A stretch of 13,293 nt of DNA from Paracoccaceae bacterium (GCA_007121055.1 SKMM01000332.1:1-13293); one strand, 5' to 3'. Numbered from the stretch's first letter, positions 1-6,740 are shown. Made by a program: numbers and translations. Notes: generated by a model not told the origin, from the sequence alone.

Positions 1-117
1 AACACCGAAACGGCGCAGTCATAAGGTCCGGAGAAAATCAGCCCTCAGAGACCGCTTCCGAGCATCCTAGTCCCGGGGTCGGTGCTCAGCCCCTCCCGCA
101 TAACCCTCGAACACAAC

Positions 118-140
118 GGAAAATTCCGGCCACAGCCGGA
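118..140 (-). terminator. Intrinsic terminator of tRNA-Ser
   Basis: Read on the minus strand, a hairpin with stem CCGGC, loop TGTG and stem GCCGG (126-139) is followed directly by AATTTTCC. It lies 28 bases beyond the encoded CCA end of the tRNA gene, where a rho-independent terminator is expected. The stem is only 5 bp and the T run is 4, so it is a modest terminator. Confidence 0.55.
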
Positions 141-167
141 TCGGGAGAACGCTTTCGCGAGGGCAAG

Positions 168-257
168 TGGCGGAGAGGGTGGGATTCGAACCCACGGAAG
201 GCTTACGCCCTCAACGGTTTTCGAGACCGCCCCGTTCGACCACTCCGGCACCTCTCC
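168..257 (-). tRNA. tRNA-Ser, anticodon CGA
   Basis: The minus strand folds into a complete class II tRNA. It has acceptor stem GGAGAGG/CCTCTCC with discriminator G, D stem CCG/CGG, and an anticodon stem closing on loop CTCGAAA (anticodon CGA at 221-223, reading UCG). A long variable arm (GAGGGC/GCCTTC) is typical of serine tRNAs, and the T stem is GTGGG/CCCAC with loop TTCGAAT. The 3' CCA is encoded (168-170). The long variable arm together with the CGA anticodon makes serine identity secure. No tRNA neighbours are visible, so it appears to be a single-gene unit with its own terminator just downstream. Short open frames across this locus are translation artefacts of the tRNA. Confidence 0.97.
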
Positions 258-266
258 GTGCGCTTG

Positions 267-295
267 CAGCTAGCAAGCCTGTGCTGCGAGCGCAA
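267..295 (-). promoter_or_regulatory. Putative tRNA-Ser promoter with small dyad
   Basis: On the minus strand TTGCGC (290-295) is separated by 17 bases from TAGCTG (267-272), which ends 9 bases before the mature tRNA 5' end. The -35 matches the consensus at 4 of 6 positions and the -10 poorly. The -10 sits inside a 6-bp inverted repeat (GCTTGC at 262-267, GCAAGC at 273-278). Position is right for a tRNA promoter, sequence match is weak. Confidence 0.3.
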
Positions 296-491
296 CTGGA
301 AAGCGGCGGGGTGGGACGTGCGTGGGAGGGGCTTTCGGCGCGTCGTGGCGCGCTGGCTTGGCGGGCAAGAAGGGGTGCAGGAAGACGGCCCCCGAGTGAG
401 GTGACGGAGCTCGCTTGGGGCCGTGCGCCGCTGCGGCGGTGCGGCGTGGTCCAGGGTGCGCGCCCCGTGGCCCATGCGACGCCAGCCGGGA

Positions 492-536
492 GCGTCCGTG
501 GCCGCAGGAGGGCCGGACGCGCCCGGTACAGCGGGC
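492..536 (-). terminator. Tandem hairpins downstream of eno
   Basis: Two adjacent inverted repeats begin 11 bases after the enolase stop codon. The first (521-536) is GCCCG/CGGGC around a 6-base loop. The second (492-520) pairs GCGTCC with GGACGC and, after a 2-base bulge, GGCC with GGCC around a 7-base loop. Neither is followed by a T run. They could stabilise the eno mRNA 3' end or mark factor-dependent termination. The rest of 296-491 shows no gene or motif I can support. Confidence 0.35.
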
Positions 537-547
537 CGGCGGGTGGC

Positions 548-1828
548 TCAGTCGAGGCGCAGGACCGAGCGGCCGGCGTAGCGGCAGGAGGCGGCAAGCG
601 CTTCCTCGATGCGGATCAGCTGGTTGTACTTCGCCAGCCGGTCGGAGCGCGCGAGGCTGCCGGTCTTGATCTGGCCGCAATTGGTCGCGACGGCGAGGTC
701 GGCGATGGTGCTGTCCTCAGTCTCGCCGGACCGATGGGACATCACGCAGGTGTAGCCGGAGCGGTGCGCCATCTCCACCGCGGCCAGCGTCTCGGTCAGC
801 GTGCCGATCTGGTTGACCTTGACCAGCAGCGAATTGGCGCAGCCCGTCGAGATGCCCTGCGACAGCCGCTCGGGGTTGGTCACGAACAGATCGTCGCCCA
901 CGAGCTGCACGCGGCCGCCCAGCGCCTCGGTCAGGGCGCGCCAGCCTTCCCAGTCATCCTCGGCACAGCCGTCCTCGATGGAGGCGATGGGGTAGTCGGC
1001 CAGTAGCGCCGCGAGGTAGTCCACATTCTCGTCCGGCCCGAGGTCGATCCCCTCGCCCGAGAGCACATAGCGGCCGTTCTGGAAATACTCGGTGGCCGCG
1101 CAGTCGAGCGCCAGCACCATGTCCTCGCCCGGGGTGTAGCCGGCCTGCTCCACCGCGGTCATGATGAAGTCGAGCGCCTCGCGGGTGGAGCGCAGACCGG
1201 GGGCGAAGCCGCCCTCGTCGCCCACGGCGGTGGAATGGCCGGCGGCGGAGAGGGATTTCTTAAGCCGGTGGAAGACCTCGGCGCCCATGCGCACGGCGTC
1301 CGAGAGGGTCTCGGCGCCCACGGGCATGATCATGAATTCCTGGATGTCGATGGGGTTGTCGGCGTGCTGGCCGCCGTTGAGGATGTTCATCATCGGCACA
1401 GGCAGCACCCGCGCCGAGGTCCCACCCACATAGCGCCACAGCGGCTGGCCCGTGGCCTCGGCCGCCGCGCGGGCCACCGCCAGCGACACGCCGAGGATCG
1501 CGTTGGCGCCCAGACGGCCCTTGTTCTCGGTCCCGTCGAGCTCGATCATCAGCTCGTCCACCGCTACCTGCTCGGTGGCGTCGGCGCCCATCAGCTCGGC
1601 CGCGATCTCGCCATTGACCGCCGCCACGGCCTCCAGCACGCCTTTCCCGCCATAGCGGTCGGGGTCGCCGTCGCGCCGCTCCACCGCCTCGTGCGCGCCG
1701 GTGGAGGCGCCCGAGGGCACCGCGGCGCGGCCCATGGAGCCGTCCTCCAGCGTGACGTCCACCTCCACGGTGGGGTTGCCCCGGCTGTCGAGGATCTCGC
1801 GGGCGGTGATGTCGATGATGGTGGTCAT
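548..1828 (-). CDS. eno: Enolase (phosphopyruvate hydratase)
   Basis: Enolase interconverts 2-phosphoglycerate and phosphoenolpyruvate in cytosolic glycolysis and gluconeogenesis. In many bacteria it is also an RNA degradosome component. The 426-residue product is normal length and all signatures are present. These include the N-terminal REILDSRGNPTVE block, H155, E164, E205 (GDEGGF), metal ligands D242, E285 (SIEDG) and D312 (GDDLFVTN), catalytic K337 (VKVNQIGTLTET), SHRSGETED with H365, and K388. The ATG at 1828 overlaps the stop of the upstream Mur/Fur gene in an ATGA, and AAAGGAG (1833-1839), lying inside that gene's last codons, supplies a strong ribosome binding site. The two genes are therefore probably co-transcribed and translationally coupled. 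The cysteine after SIEDG (position 288) differs from the leucine I recall in E. coli and is probably neutral. Identification is secure. Confidence 0.98.
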   Translation of the reverse strand: MTTIIDITAREILDSRGNPTVEVDVTLEDGSMGRAAVPSGASTGAHEAVERRDGDPDRYGGKGVLEAVAAVNGEIAAELMGADATEQVAVDELMIELDGTENKGRLGANAILGVSLAVARAAAEATGQPLWRYVGGTSARVLPVPMMNILNGGQHADNPIDIQEFMIMPVGAETLSDAVRMGAEVFHRLKKSLSAAGHSTAVGDEGGFAPGLRSTREALDFIMTAVEQAGYTPGEDMVLALDCAATEYFQNGRYVLSGEGIDLGPDENVDYLAALLADYPIASIEDGCAEDDWEGWRALTEALGGRVQLVGDDLFVTNPERLSQGISTGCANSLLVKVNQIGTLTETLAAVEMAHRSGYTCVMSHRSGETEDSTIADLAVATNCGQIKTGSLARSDRLAKYNQLIRIEEALAASCRYAGRSVLRLD

Positions 1829-2247
1829 GGTGCTCCTTTCCGGTGCAGGGGGACGCCGTACAGCTCCAGCCGGTGGCCCTTGAGGCGGTAGCCGAGGCGG
1901 GCGGCGATGCGCTCCTGCAGGGCCTCGATCTCGGGCTCGACGAATTCGACCACCGCGCCGGTGGTCAGGTCGATCAGATGGTCGTGGTGCTCGCGCTCGG
2001 CGTCTTCATAGCGGGCGCGCCCGTCGCCGAACTCCAGCCGGTCGAGGATGCCGGCCTCCTCGAACAGCTTCACAGTGCGGTAGACGGTTGCGATGGAGAT
2101 GCCGGGATCGCGGGCCGTGGCGCGGGCGTGGAGCTGTTCCACATCAGGATGGTCCAGCGCCTCTTCCAGAACCTGCGCGATGGTGCGCCGCTGGCCGGTC
2201 AGGCGCAGGCCCTTCGCCTCGCAACGCGCGATGATGGTCTTGGTCAT
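1825..2247 (-). CDS. mur: Mur/Fur-family metal-responsive repressor
   Basis: This is a 140-residue Fur-superfamily DNA-binding regulator. The N-terminal winged helix includes GLRLTGQRR (13-21) and the recognition helix region SIATVYRTVKLFEEAGI (51-67). The C-terminal part carries the HHDH metal motif (87-90) and EIEALQERIAARLGY dimerisation sequence. Both CxxC structural zinc motifs of enterobacterial Fur are absent; HHDHLIDLTTG stands where many Fur proteins have a CxxC. It resembles rhizobial Mur, the manganese-responsive Fur of alphaproteobacteria, more than Irr. The ATG at 2247 has only a weak GGCGGA ribosome binding site 7 bases upstream, but no better in-frame start is seen. The stop overlaps the enolase start by 4 bases. 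Expected role, from the family, is Mn- or Fe-dependent repression of metal uptake genes. Family is certain; Mur versus Fur is inferred, as PerR or Zur are less likely. Confidence 0.9.
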   Translation of the reverse strand: MTKTIIARCEAKGLRLTGQRRTIAQVLEEALDHPDVEQLHARATARDPGISIATVYRTVKLFEEAGILDRLEFGDGRARYEDAEREHHDHLIDLTTGAVVEFVEPEIEALQERIAARLGYRLKGHRLELYGVPLHRKGAP

Positions 2248-2323
2248 GGGCGCATCCGCCGGCTGCCTCGCCGGGGGATTTACGCGGTTTGCCCAGCCGG
2301 GAAAACCCCCCGCCGCCCGCCTC

Positions 2324-3193
2324 CTACCCGGGCGCCATGCCTGCGCGCTGAGCTAGAAGCCGATGCGCCGCAGCTTGCCGCCGATCCGGCGATAGAGCGC
2401 AGGCGGCAGGATGTCCTGCATGAAGGGCCCGGCGGGCCATGACACGGTCCGCCTGGTCCGCCGTCCCCGGCCGCGGCCTGAACAGCGTGCTGTGCGCCTT
2501 GCGGGTGTCGTCCCAGGTCGCGGTGTAATAATAAAGTGCAATGGACATCCGAGGCTCGCCGCCGGGGTGGTTCACAGGCTCGGGATTGCCGTGGAATGTG
2601 TCCGAACCGGTGCTGAAGCAGCACATACGATTGAACAGCGGCACGAAGCTCGCGACCTTGGTGCTCATCTCACGGTCCCAGATCTCGAACGACCCGCCCC
2701 ACTCCTCGCGCCAGTCCTTGTTGATGTAGATCAGGATGTTGAGCCGCCGCTCCAGGTTGAGCTTTCCGTGGTGGTTGAAATCGGCATGCATGTCGAGATG
2801 CCCGCCCTTGGCCACGACATGGATGCCGCCGCCGGCGAAATCGGGGTCCGGGATCAGCCCCTCGATCCCGGTCATTTCCTCCAGGATCATCAGCATCGGA
2901 CGCGAGTTCAGCGCATAGAAAAAATTGCGCGTGTAGCTCGGCAGCCGCTCGGGCAGATAGCTGGGCTTCAACCGTTCCTGCGCACGGTCGAACATGGTCT
3001 CGGCCTCGGGCAGGCTGCGCAGTTCCTCGCGCACCCGGTCGAGGATCTCGGGCGTCAGGATATCGTCGAAGCAGCCGTAATCATAGGGCGTCCGGCCCTG
3101 ATACTGTGCCGCGGCCAGCTTGCCCACGGCGCGGGCCTCCTCTGCCGGAAGCGCCAGCGTTTCGGGATCGAAGTTCAACAGGATCTTGGTCAT
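2324..3193 (-). CDS. 2-oxoglutarate/Fe(II) oxygenase, prolyl hydroxylase-like, C-terminus probably frameshifted
   Basis: The protein is predicted to be an Fe(II)- and 2-oxoglutarate-dependent dioxygenase of the prolyl 4-hydroxylase/Tpa1-like type. The metal triad is visible as H136 and D138 (MHADFN) and H201 (TFHGNP), and R215 (RMSIALYYY) fits the 2-oxoglutarate carboxylate ligand. YINKDW and GGSFEIWD match the double-stranded beta-helix core. The ATG at 3193 starts MTKILLNFDP, with GGAGGG 10 bases upstream; the reading frame stays open upstream but without family-like sequence. As written the frame gives 289 residues with a low-complexity tail. Dropping one C near 2425-2427 instead gives a 279-residue protein ending MQDILPPALYRRIGGKLRRI plus GF, with stop at 2353-2355, which looks like the genuine end. 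Substrate is unknown. The gene is unlikely to share a function with the downstream Mur gene. Confidence 0.85.
   Translation of the reverse strand: MTKILLNFDPETLALPAEEARAVGKLAAAQYQGRTPYDYGCFDDILTPEILDRVREELRSLPEAETMFDRAQERLKPSYLPERLPSYTRNFFYALNSRPMLMILEEMTGIEGLIPDPDFAGGGIHVVAKGGHLDMHADFNHHGKLNLERRLNILIYINKDWREEWGGSFEIWDREMSTKVASFVPLFNRMCCFSTGSDTFHGNPEPVNHPGGEPRMSIALYYYTATWDDTRKAHSTLFRPRPGTADQADRVMARRALHAGHPAACALSPDRRQAAAHRLLAQRAGMAPG
2425..2427 (-). other. Probable single-base frameshift in the oxygenase gene
   Basis: On the minus strand the run GGGCCC leads into TTCATGCAGGAC. In the annotated frame, codons after this point often end in A or T (CTT, CAT, GCA, GGA, CAT, CCT). In the +1-corrected frame nearly every codon to the TAG at 2353 ends in G or C, as in the rest of the gene. 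One C too many in the CCC (2425-2427) is the simplest explanation; a sequencing error and a real mutation cannot be told apart here. Confidence 0.75.
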
Positions 3194-3245
3194 GGGGTCT
3201 GGCCCTCCGGACGCGCGTGATGAAACTTCTTGGAGTCCCGCGCGG

Positions 3246-3295
3246 GGCAACACTATGCGATGTTCAGCAGTGTTGCCGCCCCGCCGGGCTGTCAA
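3246..3295 (-). promoter_or_regulatory. Perfect 9-bp inverted repeat and -35-like box upstream of the oxygenase gene
   Basis: GGCAACACT (3246-3254) and AGTGTTGCC (3269-3277) form a perfect 9-bp inverted repeat with a 14-base spacer, 53 bases upstream of the oxygenase start. A perfect TTGACA lies on the minus strand at 3290-3295. The -10 at 17 or 18 bases spacing (CACTGC or ACTGCT) is weak and would fall inside the right arm. This arrangement suits an operator overlapping a promoter. There is no T run, so it is not an intrinsic terminator for the reductase gene upstream. Confidence 0.45.
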
Positions 3296-3341
3296 GCAGG
3301 GGGCCCCGCGCAGATCTGCCGGAACGCGGTGCGCGACGGGC

Positions 3342-4385
3342 TCAGAAGGGCATCGGGTGGGCGCGGTGGGCAATCTCGATGGCGTCCAGGACATCCGGCG
3401 GGAGGGTGATTTCGGCGGCGCCCAGCGCGGTCTTCAGCTGCGCGACGCTGGTGGCGCCGACGATGGGAATGACCGGGAAGGGCCGGGTCAGGCACCAGGC
3501 CAGCGCCATCTGCGCGGGGTCCAGCCCGGCCTCGTTGGCGATGCCGAGATAGGCCGAGACCGCCTCCCAGACCCGCGGGGTGATCCGGCCGCCGAGTTCG
3601 GGGTTGACCGACCGGCGTGTGCCCTCGGGCGTCACGTCCCCCGCGTATTTGCCGGTCAGGAGGCCCGCGGCGAGCGGGGTGTAGGCCAGCAGCGTGACAT
3701 CCTCGTTGACGGACAGTTCCGCGAGGTCGGTGTCGAAGTGCCGGCACAGAAGGGAATATTCGTTCTGGATCGAGGCCACGCGGGGGGCGCCCATCTCCTC
3801 GGCGAGGCGCAGCCACTGGGCGGTGCCCCAGGCGGTTTCGTTGGACAGGCCGAAATGGCGGATCTTGCCTTCGGCAACGAGGGCCTGGGCGGTTTCCAGG
3901 ATCGCACGCATGTGCCCGAGCGTGGCGGCGCTGTCCTGGCCGGAGGGGTCGTAGGTCCAGTGCTTGCGGAAATGGTAGGAGCCGCGGTTGGGCCAGTGCA
4001 GTTGGTAGAGGTCGATGTAGTCGGTGCGCAGGCGTTTGAGCGAGGTTTCCACCGCGCCGCGCATCAGTTCCGGGGTGATGGGGAGGCCGTCTCGCACGGC
4101 CGTCTGCCCCGCGCCGGTGATCTTGGTGGCCACCACCACCTGGTCGCGGCCGCCACGGGCCGCAAGCCAGCTGCCGATGATGGCCTCGGTGCGACCCACG
4201 GTCTCCTCGCGGATCGGGTTGGTGGGGTACATCTCGGCGGTGTCGATGAAATCGACGCCGAGGTCGCGGGCGAGGTCCATCTGGGCGTGGCCCTCGGCCT
4301 CGGTGTTCTGGCTGCCCCAGGTCATGGAGCCCAGGCACATCGCCGACACTCGAAGGCCGGTCCGGCCCAGTTCCACCTTGCGCAT
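3342..4385 (-). CDS. Aldo/keto reductase, Tas-like
   Basis: This 347-residue protein is an NADP(H)-dependent aldo/keto reductase with a TIM-barrel fold. The start MRKVELGRTGLRVSAMCLGSM resembles E. coli Tas in length and layout, including the QNTEAEGHAQ segment. The catalytic tetrad is D48 and Y53 (FIDTAEMYP), K88 (VATKITG) and H130 (YQLHWPN). GLSNETAWG, SIQNEYSLL and LDPAQMALAWCLTRPF are further family blocks, and VGATSVAQL is the cofactor-binding region. The ATG at 4385 was chosen because it matches the Tas N-terminus; the frame stays open to 4454, but that part has no family-like sequence. A GGGGGA ribosome binding site lies 8 bases upstream, inside a hairpin. The gene is 122 bases from glmM and shows no functional link to it. 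Substrate is unknown; Tas itself is poorly defined biochemically. Confidence 0.92.
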   Translation of the reverse strand: MRKVELGRTGLRVSAMCLGSMTWGSQNTEAEGHAQMDLARDLGVDFIDTAEMYPTNPIREETVGRTEAIIGSWLAARGGRDQVVVATKITGAGQTAVRDGLPITPELMRGAVETSLKRLRTDYIDLYQLHWPNRGSYHFRKHWTYDPSGQDSAATLGHMRAILETAQALVAEGKIRHFGLSNETAWGTAQWLRLAEEMGAPRVASIQNEYSLLCRHFDTDLAELSVNEDVTLLAYTPLAAGLLTGKYAGDVTPEGTRRSVNPELGGRITPRVWEAVSAYLGIANEAGLDPAQMALAWCLTRPFPVIPIVGATSVAQLKTALGAAEITLPPDVLDAIEIAHRAHPMPF

Positions 4386-4394
4386 TGCGTCCGT

Positions 4395-4418
4395 CCCCCG
4401 GTCAGTTTGCGCCGGGGG
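4395..4418 (-). promoter_or_regulatory. Hairpin covering the reductase ribosome binding site
   Basis: On the minus strand CCCCCGG (4412-4418), a 10-base loop and CCGGGGG (4395-4401) form a 7-bp all-GC stem. The right arm holds the GGGGG of the only good Shine-Dalgarno sequence for the reductase start at 4385. If formed in the mRNA, it would mask the ribosome binding site. No T run follows, so a terminator for glmM is less likely. Confidence 0.45.
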
Positions 4419-4507
4419 CTTAACAACGCGTCGGAGCGGGTGCAACGCAGGCACCGCGGCGGGTCCGTGCGGGGCGCGGGAGGTGCACGGAATTCGGGCG
4501 GGTCGCG

Positions 4508-5851
4508 TCAGCCGGCGGCTTCGACGGCGGCGACGACCTCGCCCACCACCTCGGTCATGACGGTGGGGTCCTCGGCTTCGGCCATGACGCGGATCAGGGG
4601 TTCGGTGCCGGACTTGCGGATCAGAAGGCGGCCATGGCCGGCCAGACGCGCCTCGGCGCCGGCGATGGCGGCGCGGACGGAGTCGGTGCCCAGCGGATCG
4701 CAGCCGGCGGCGAAGCGCACGTTGCGCAGCAGTTGCGGCACGGGGGTGAAGCTGCGCGCCAACCGGCTGGCGGGCTGGCCGGTGGCGGCCATGGCGGCGA
4801 GGAACTGGAGCGCCGCGATCAGGCCGTCGCCGGTGGTGGCATAGTCGGTCATGACGATGTGGCCGGATTGCTCGCCCCCGAGGTTCCAGCCGCCTGCGCG
4901 CATGCGCTCGACGACATAGCGGTCGCCCACCGCCGTGCGTTCCAGCCGCATTCCGTGATCGGAGAGAAAGCGTTCCAGACCGAGGTTGGACATGACCGTT
5001 GCCACGACCACGCCATCGGTGAGCCGGTCTTCATCGGCCCAGCGGCGCGCGAGCAACGCCATGATCTGGTCGCCATCGGCGATCTGGCCGGTCTCGTCGA
5101 TCAGGACCAGCCGGTCGGCATCGCCGTCGAGGCAGATGCCGAGGTCGGCGCGATGCCGGCGCACCGCCGCCGCCGCCGCCGCGGGGTCAGTGGAGCCGCA
5201 GCCGTCGTTGATGTTGAAGCCGTTGGGGCTGACGCCCAGCGCCACGACGTCGGCCCCAAGCTCCCACAATACCTCTGGCGCCGCGCGGTAAGCCGCGCCA
5301 TGGGCGCAGTCCAGAACCACCCGCAGCCCGTCGAGCCGTACGCGGGCCGGAAAGGTGGTCTTGGCGTATTCGACATAGCGGCCAAGCCCGTCGTCGATGC
5401 GGCGGGCGCGGCCGATCTCGTCCGGGGCCGCCGGCGGGATATCGGTTTCCAGCAGCGCCTCGATCTCGGTCTCGGCGGTGTCGGAGAGCTTGAAGCCGTC
5501 GGGGCCGAAGAACTTGATGCCGTTGTCGTGGTGCGGGTTGTGGCTGGCCGAGATCATGATGCCGAGGTCGGCGCGCATGGAACGGGTGAGGTACCCCACC
5601 GCCGGGGTCGGCATCGGGCCCAGTAGCAGCACGTTCATGCCGGTGGAGGTCAGCCCCGCGGTCAGCGCGTTCTCCAGCATGTAGCCCGACAGGCGGGTGT
5701 CCTTGCCGATCACCACCCGGTGCCCATTGGCGCCGTCGCTGCGGAAATACCGGCCGGCGGCGGCCCCGAGCTGCAGCGCCATGCCGGCGGTCATCGGGTG
5801 GGTGTTGGCCCGTCCGCGCACCCCGTCGGTTCCGAAAAGCTTGCGCCCCAT
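4508..5851 (-). CDS. glmM: Phosphoglucosamine mutase GlmM
   Basis: GlmM converts glucosamine-6-phosphate to glucosamine-1-phosphate in the cytosol, feeding UDP-GlcNAc for peptidoglycan and lipopolysaccharide. The 447-residue length is normal for the family. The protein starts MGRKLFGTDGVRG, the classic GlmM N-terminus. It has the active-site phosphoserine loop ISASHNP (S103), the Mg-binding loop DGDADR (242-247), the sugar-binding GEQSGH (326-331) and the phosphate-binding loop RKSGTEP (412-418). The ATG at 5851 is preceded by GAGGGGG about 9 bases upstream. Sequence upstream of it in the same frame does not resemble any GlmM. In many bacteria glmM follows folP; here the upstream neighbour is a cell wall hydrolase 155 bases away, so it is probably a separate transcript. 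No confident promoter is visible. Confidence 0.98.
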   Translation of the reverse strand: MGRKLFGTDGVRGRANTHPMTAGMALQLGAAAGRYFRSDGANGHRVVIGKDTRLSGYMLENALTAGLTSTGMNVLLLGPMPTPAVGYLTRSMRADLGIMISASHNPHHDNGIKFFGPDGFKLSDTAETEIEALLETDIPPAAPDEIGRARRIDDGLGRYVEYAKTTFPARVRLDGLRVVLDCAHGAAYRAAPEVLWELGADVVALGVSPNGFNINDGCGSTDPAAAAAAVRRHRADLGICLDGDADRLVLIDETGQIADGDQIMALLARRWADEDRLTDGVVVATVMSNLGLERFLSDHGMRLERTAVGDRYVVERMRAGGWNLGGEQSGHIVMTDYATTGDGLIAALQFLAAMAATGQPASRLARSFTPVPQLLRNVRFAAGCDPLGTDSVRAAIAGAEARLAGHGRLLIRKSGTEPLIRVMAEAEDPTVMTEVVGEVVAAVEAAG

Positions 5852-5957
5852 GCCCGCTGCCCCCTCGCCCCATCGTCTCCGTCTGCCCGCCCCTGCTGCG
5901 TGGGCGTATCGCTTTTTTGCATGGGGCAGGTGACCCCGGCAAGGCGCGGGGCGCTGG

Positions 5958-5977
5958 GGCCGATCACCGGGACGGCC
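5958..5977 (-). terminator. Weak hairpin between the hydrolase and glmM
   Basis: GGCCG (5958-5962) and CGGCC (5973-5977) form a 5-bp stem with a 10-base loop, 29 bases after the hydrolase stop codon. No T run follows on the minus strand. It may help end the hydrolase transcript, but in DNA this GC-rich such a stem can arise by chance. Confidence 0.22.
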
Positions 5978-6006
5978 GGATGACCCCCGAGCCCGACGGC
6001 GCGGCC

Positions 6007-6579
6007 TCAGTTGGAGGCGACCTCCATGGCCGGGCGGAAGAAGCGATGCGCGCCGATTTCCGCGGTCAGCTCGTAGACGCGGGCCCAGGGCGGGTTGACG
6101 CGGGTGGCGTGGAAATGCGTCGCGCCATCGGTCAGCGACCGGGGCGCCCCGTTCAGCATCTCGCGTGCCAGCGCATTCGCCCGGCGCCAAGACCGTTGTT
6201 CGAGCCGCCGCCGTTCGGAGCCGTCGCAGACGAAGGAGAACTGGCACCCCCGGCCATTGCCCGCGCCCTGGTCGACCACCGCGCAGACCGTGTCGGGGAA
6301 GCGCGCGCTTTCGGCGCGGTTGAGCACCACCTCGGCCACGGCGCGCATCCCGCGCTCACCCTCGCCGCGGGCCTCGTGGTAGAGCGCGCGGGTGAGGCAC
6401 TTCAGATCGTCGAGGCCGGCGGGACGGGCCGGCGGAACGGGCGATGTCTCGACCGCCAGCAACGCCACGCCTGGAGCGGGCAGGTTGGGCTCGGCGGTGG
6501 CGGGTGCGGCGATGGCCGCGGCAAGGCCAGCGATGGCAAAAAGGTGTCTGGTCGGCCCGAAGGCCGTTACTCCGATCAT
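6007..6579 (-). CDS. Secreted cell wall hydrolase, SleB/CwlJ type
   Basis: This 190-residue protein belongs to the SleB/CwlJ cell wall hydrolase family (Hydrolase_2), whose spore-forming members are lytic enzymes acting on peptidoglycan. Residues 1-29 look like a signal peptide: an arginine at 11, a hydrophobic run LFAIAGLAAAIAAP and an A-T-A cleavage site before E30. The mature domain has ALYHEARGE (E69 fits the catalytic glutamate of the SleB fold), GMRAVAEVVLNRA, FPDTVCAVV, GCQFSFVCDG and GATHFHA. The ATG at 6579 has GGGGGA 5 bases upstream. Export to the periplasm is inferred. It is not a sign of sporulation, since such proteins occur widely in alphaproteobacteria. glmM follows in the same direction, which fits a loose cell wall theme, but the 155-base gap argues against a tight operon. 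Confidence 0.9.
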   Translation of the reverse strand: MIGVTAFGPTRHLFAIAGLAAAIAAPATAEPNLPAPGVALLAVETSPVPPARPAGLDDLKCLTRALYHEARGEGERGMRAVAEVVLNRAESARFPDTVCAVVDQGAGNGRGCQFSFVCDGSERRRLEQRSWRRANALAREMLNGAPRSLTDGATHFHATRVNPPWARVYELTAEIGAHRFFRPAMEVASN

Positions 6580-6684
6580 GACTTTCCCCCAGGATCCGGA
6601 CGCGGTGGCAGCCGCGCAGCAGACCTCGTCGTGTCAACAATGGTCTGTGGGCGTAGTGGAATTTAGGAAAATCGTCCACGCGGG

Positions 6685-6740
6685 CCTCCGCAACGGAGGG
6701 TTGAAAGCCCGAGCGTTCGGCGGAAAGCCGCGCAGCTTTC
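6685..6740 (-). terminator. Two hairpins at the 3' end of the PPDK-like gene
   Basis: A stem GAAAGC/GCTTTC (6723-6740) overlaps the stop codon. A second perfect hairpin, CCTCCG-TTG-CGGAGG (6685-6699), lies 40 bases beyond it, with GATTTTCC a further 12 bases on. The second is the better terminator candidate although its T run is late. The remaining 6580-6684 contains a perfect TTGACA on the minus strand (6632-6637) that could be the -35 of the hydrolase gene, but no acceptable -10 follows. Confidence 0.4.

Noticed and set aside
45..273. Short frames with WVRIPPSPP-like and GGIRTHGRLTPS-like peptides
   Set aside because: These are well-known spurious translations of serine tRNA genes; the locus folds into tRNA-Ser(CGA).
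2280..2340. Possible terminator between the oxygenase and mur (CCGGG with AAAACC near 2300)
   Set aside because: The arms pair imperfectly, and the T run lies inside the structure rather than after it.
3300..3319. Palindromes GGGGCCCC and GCAGATCTGC downstream of the reductase
   Set aside because: Short self-complementary words without a T run or repeated copies; expected by chance in DNA of this composition.
3120..4844. Long plus-strand open frame (574 codons) over the oxygenase, reductase and glmM region
   Set aside because: It crosses two intergenic regions and three confidently identified minus-strand genes and has no domain-like sequence.
4508..6247. N-terminally extended glmM frame reaching 6247
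   Set aside because: Sequence before MGRKLFGTDG is arginine- and alanine-rich, runs into the hydrolase gene and has no counterpart in the family; the ATG at 5851 has a ribosome binding site.
6007..6579. Sporulation link suggested by the SleB/CwlJ domain
   Set aside because: No other spore gene is present, and this domain is common in non-sporulating alphaproteobacteria.
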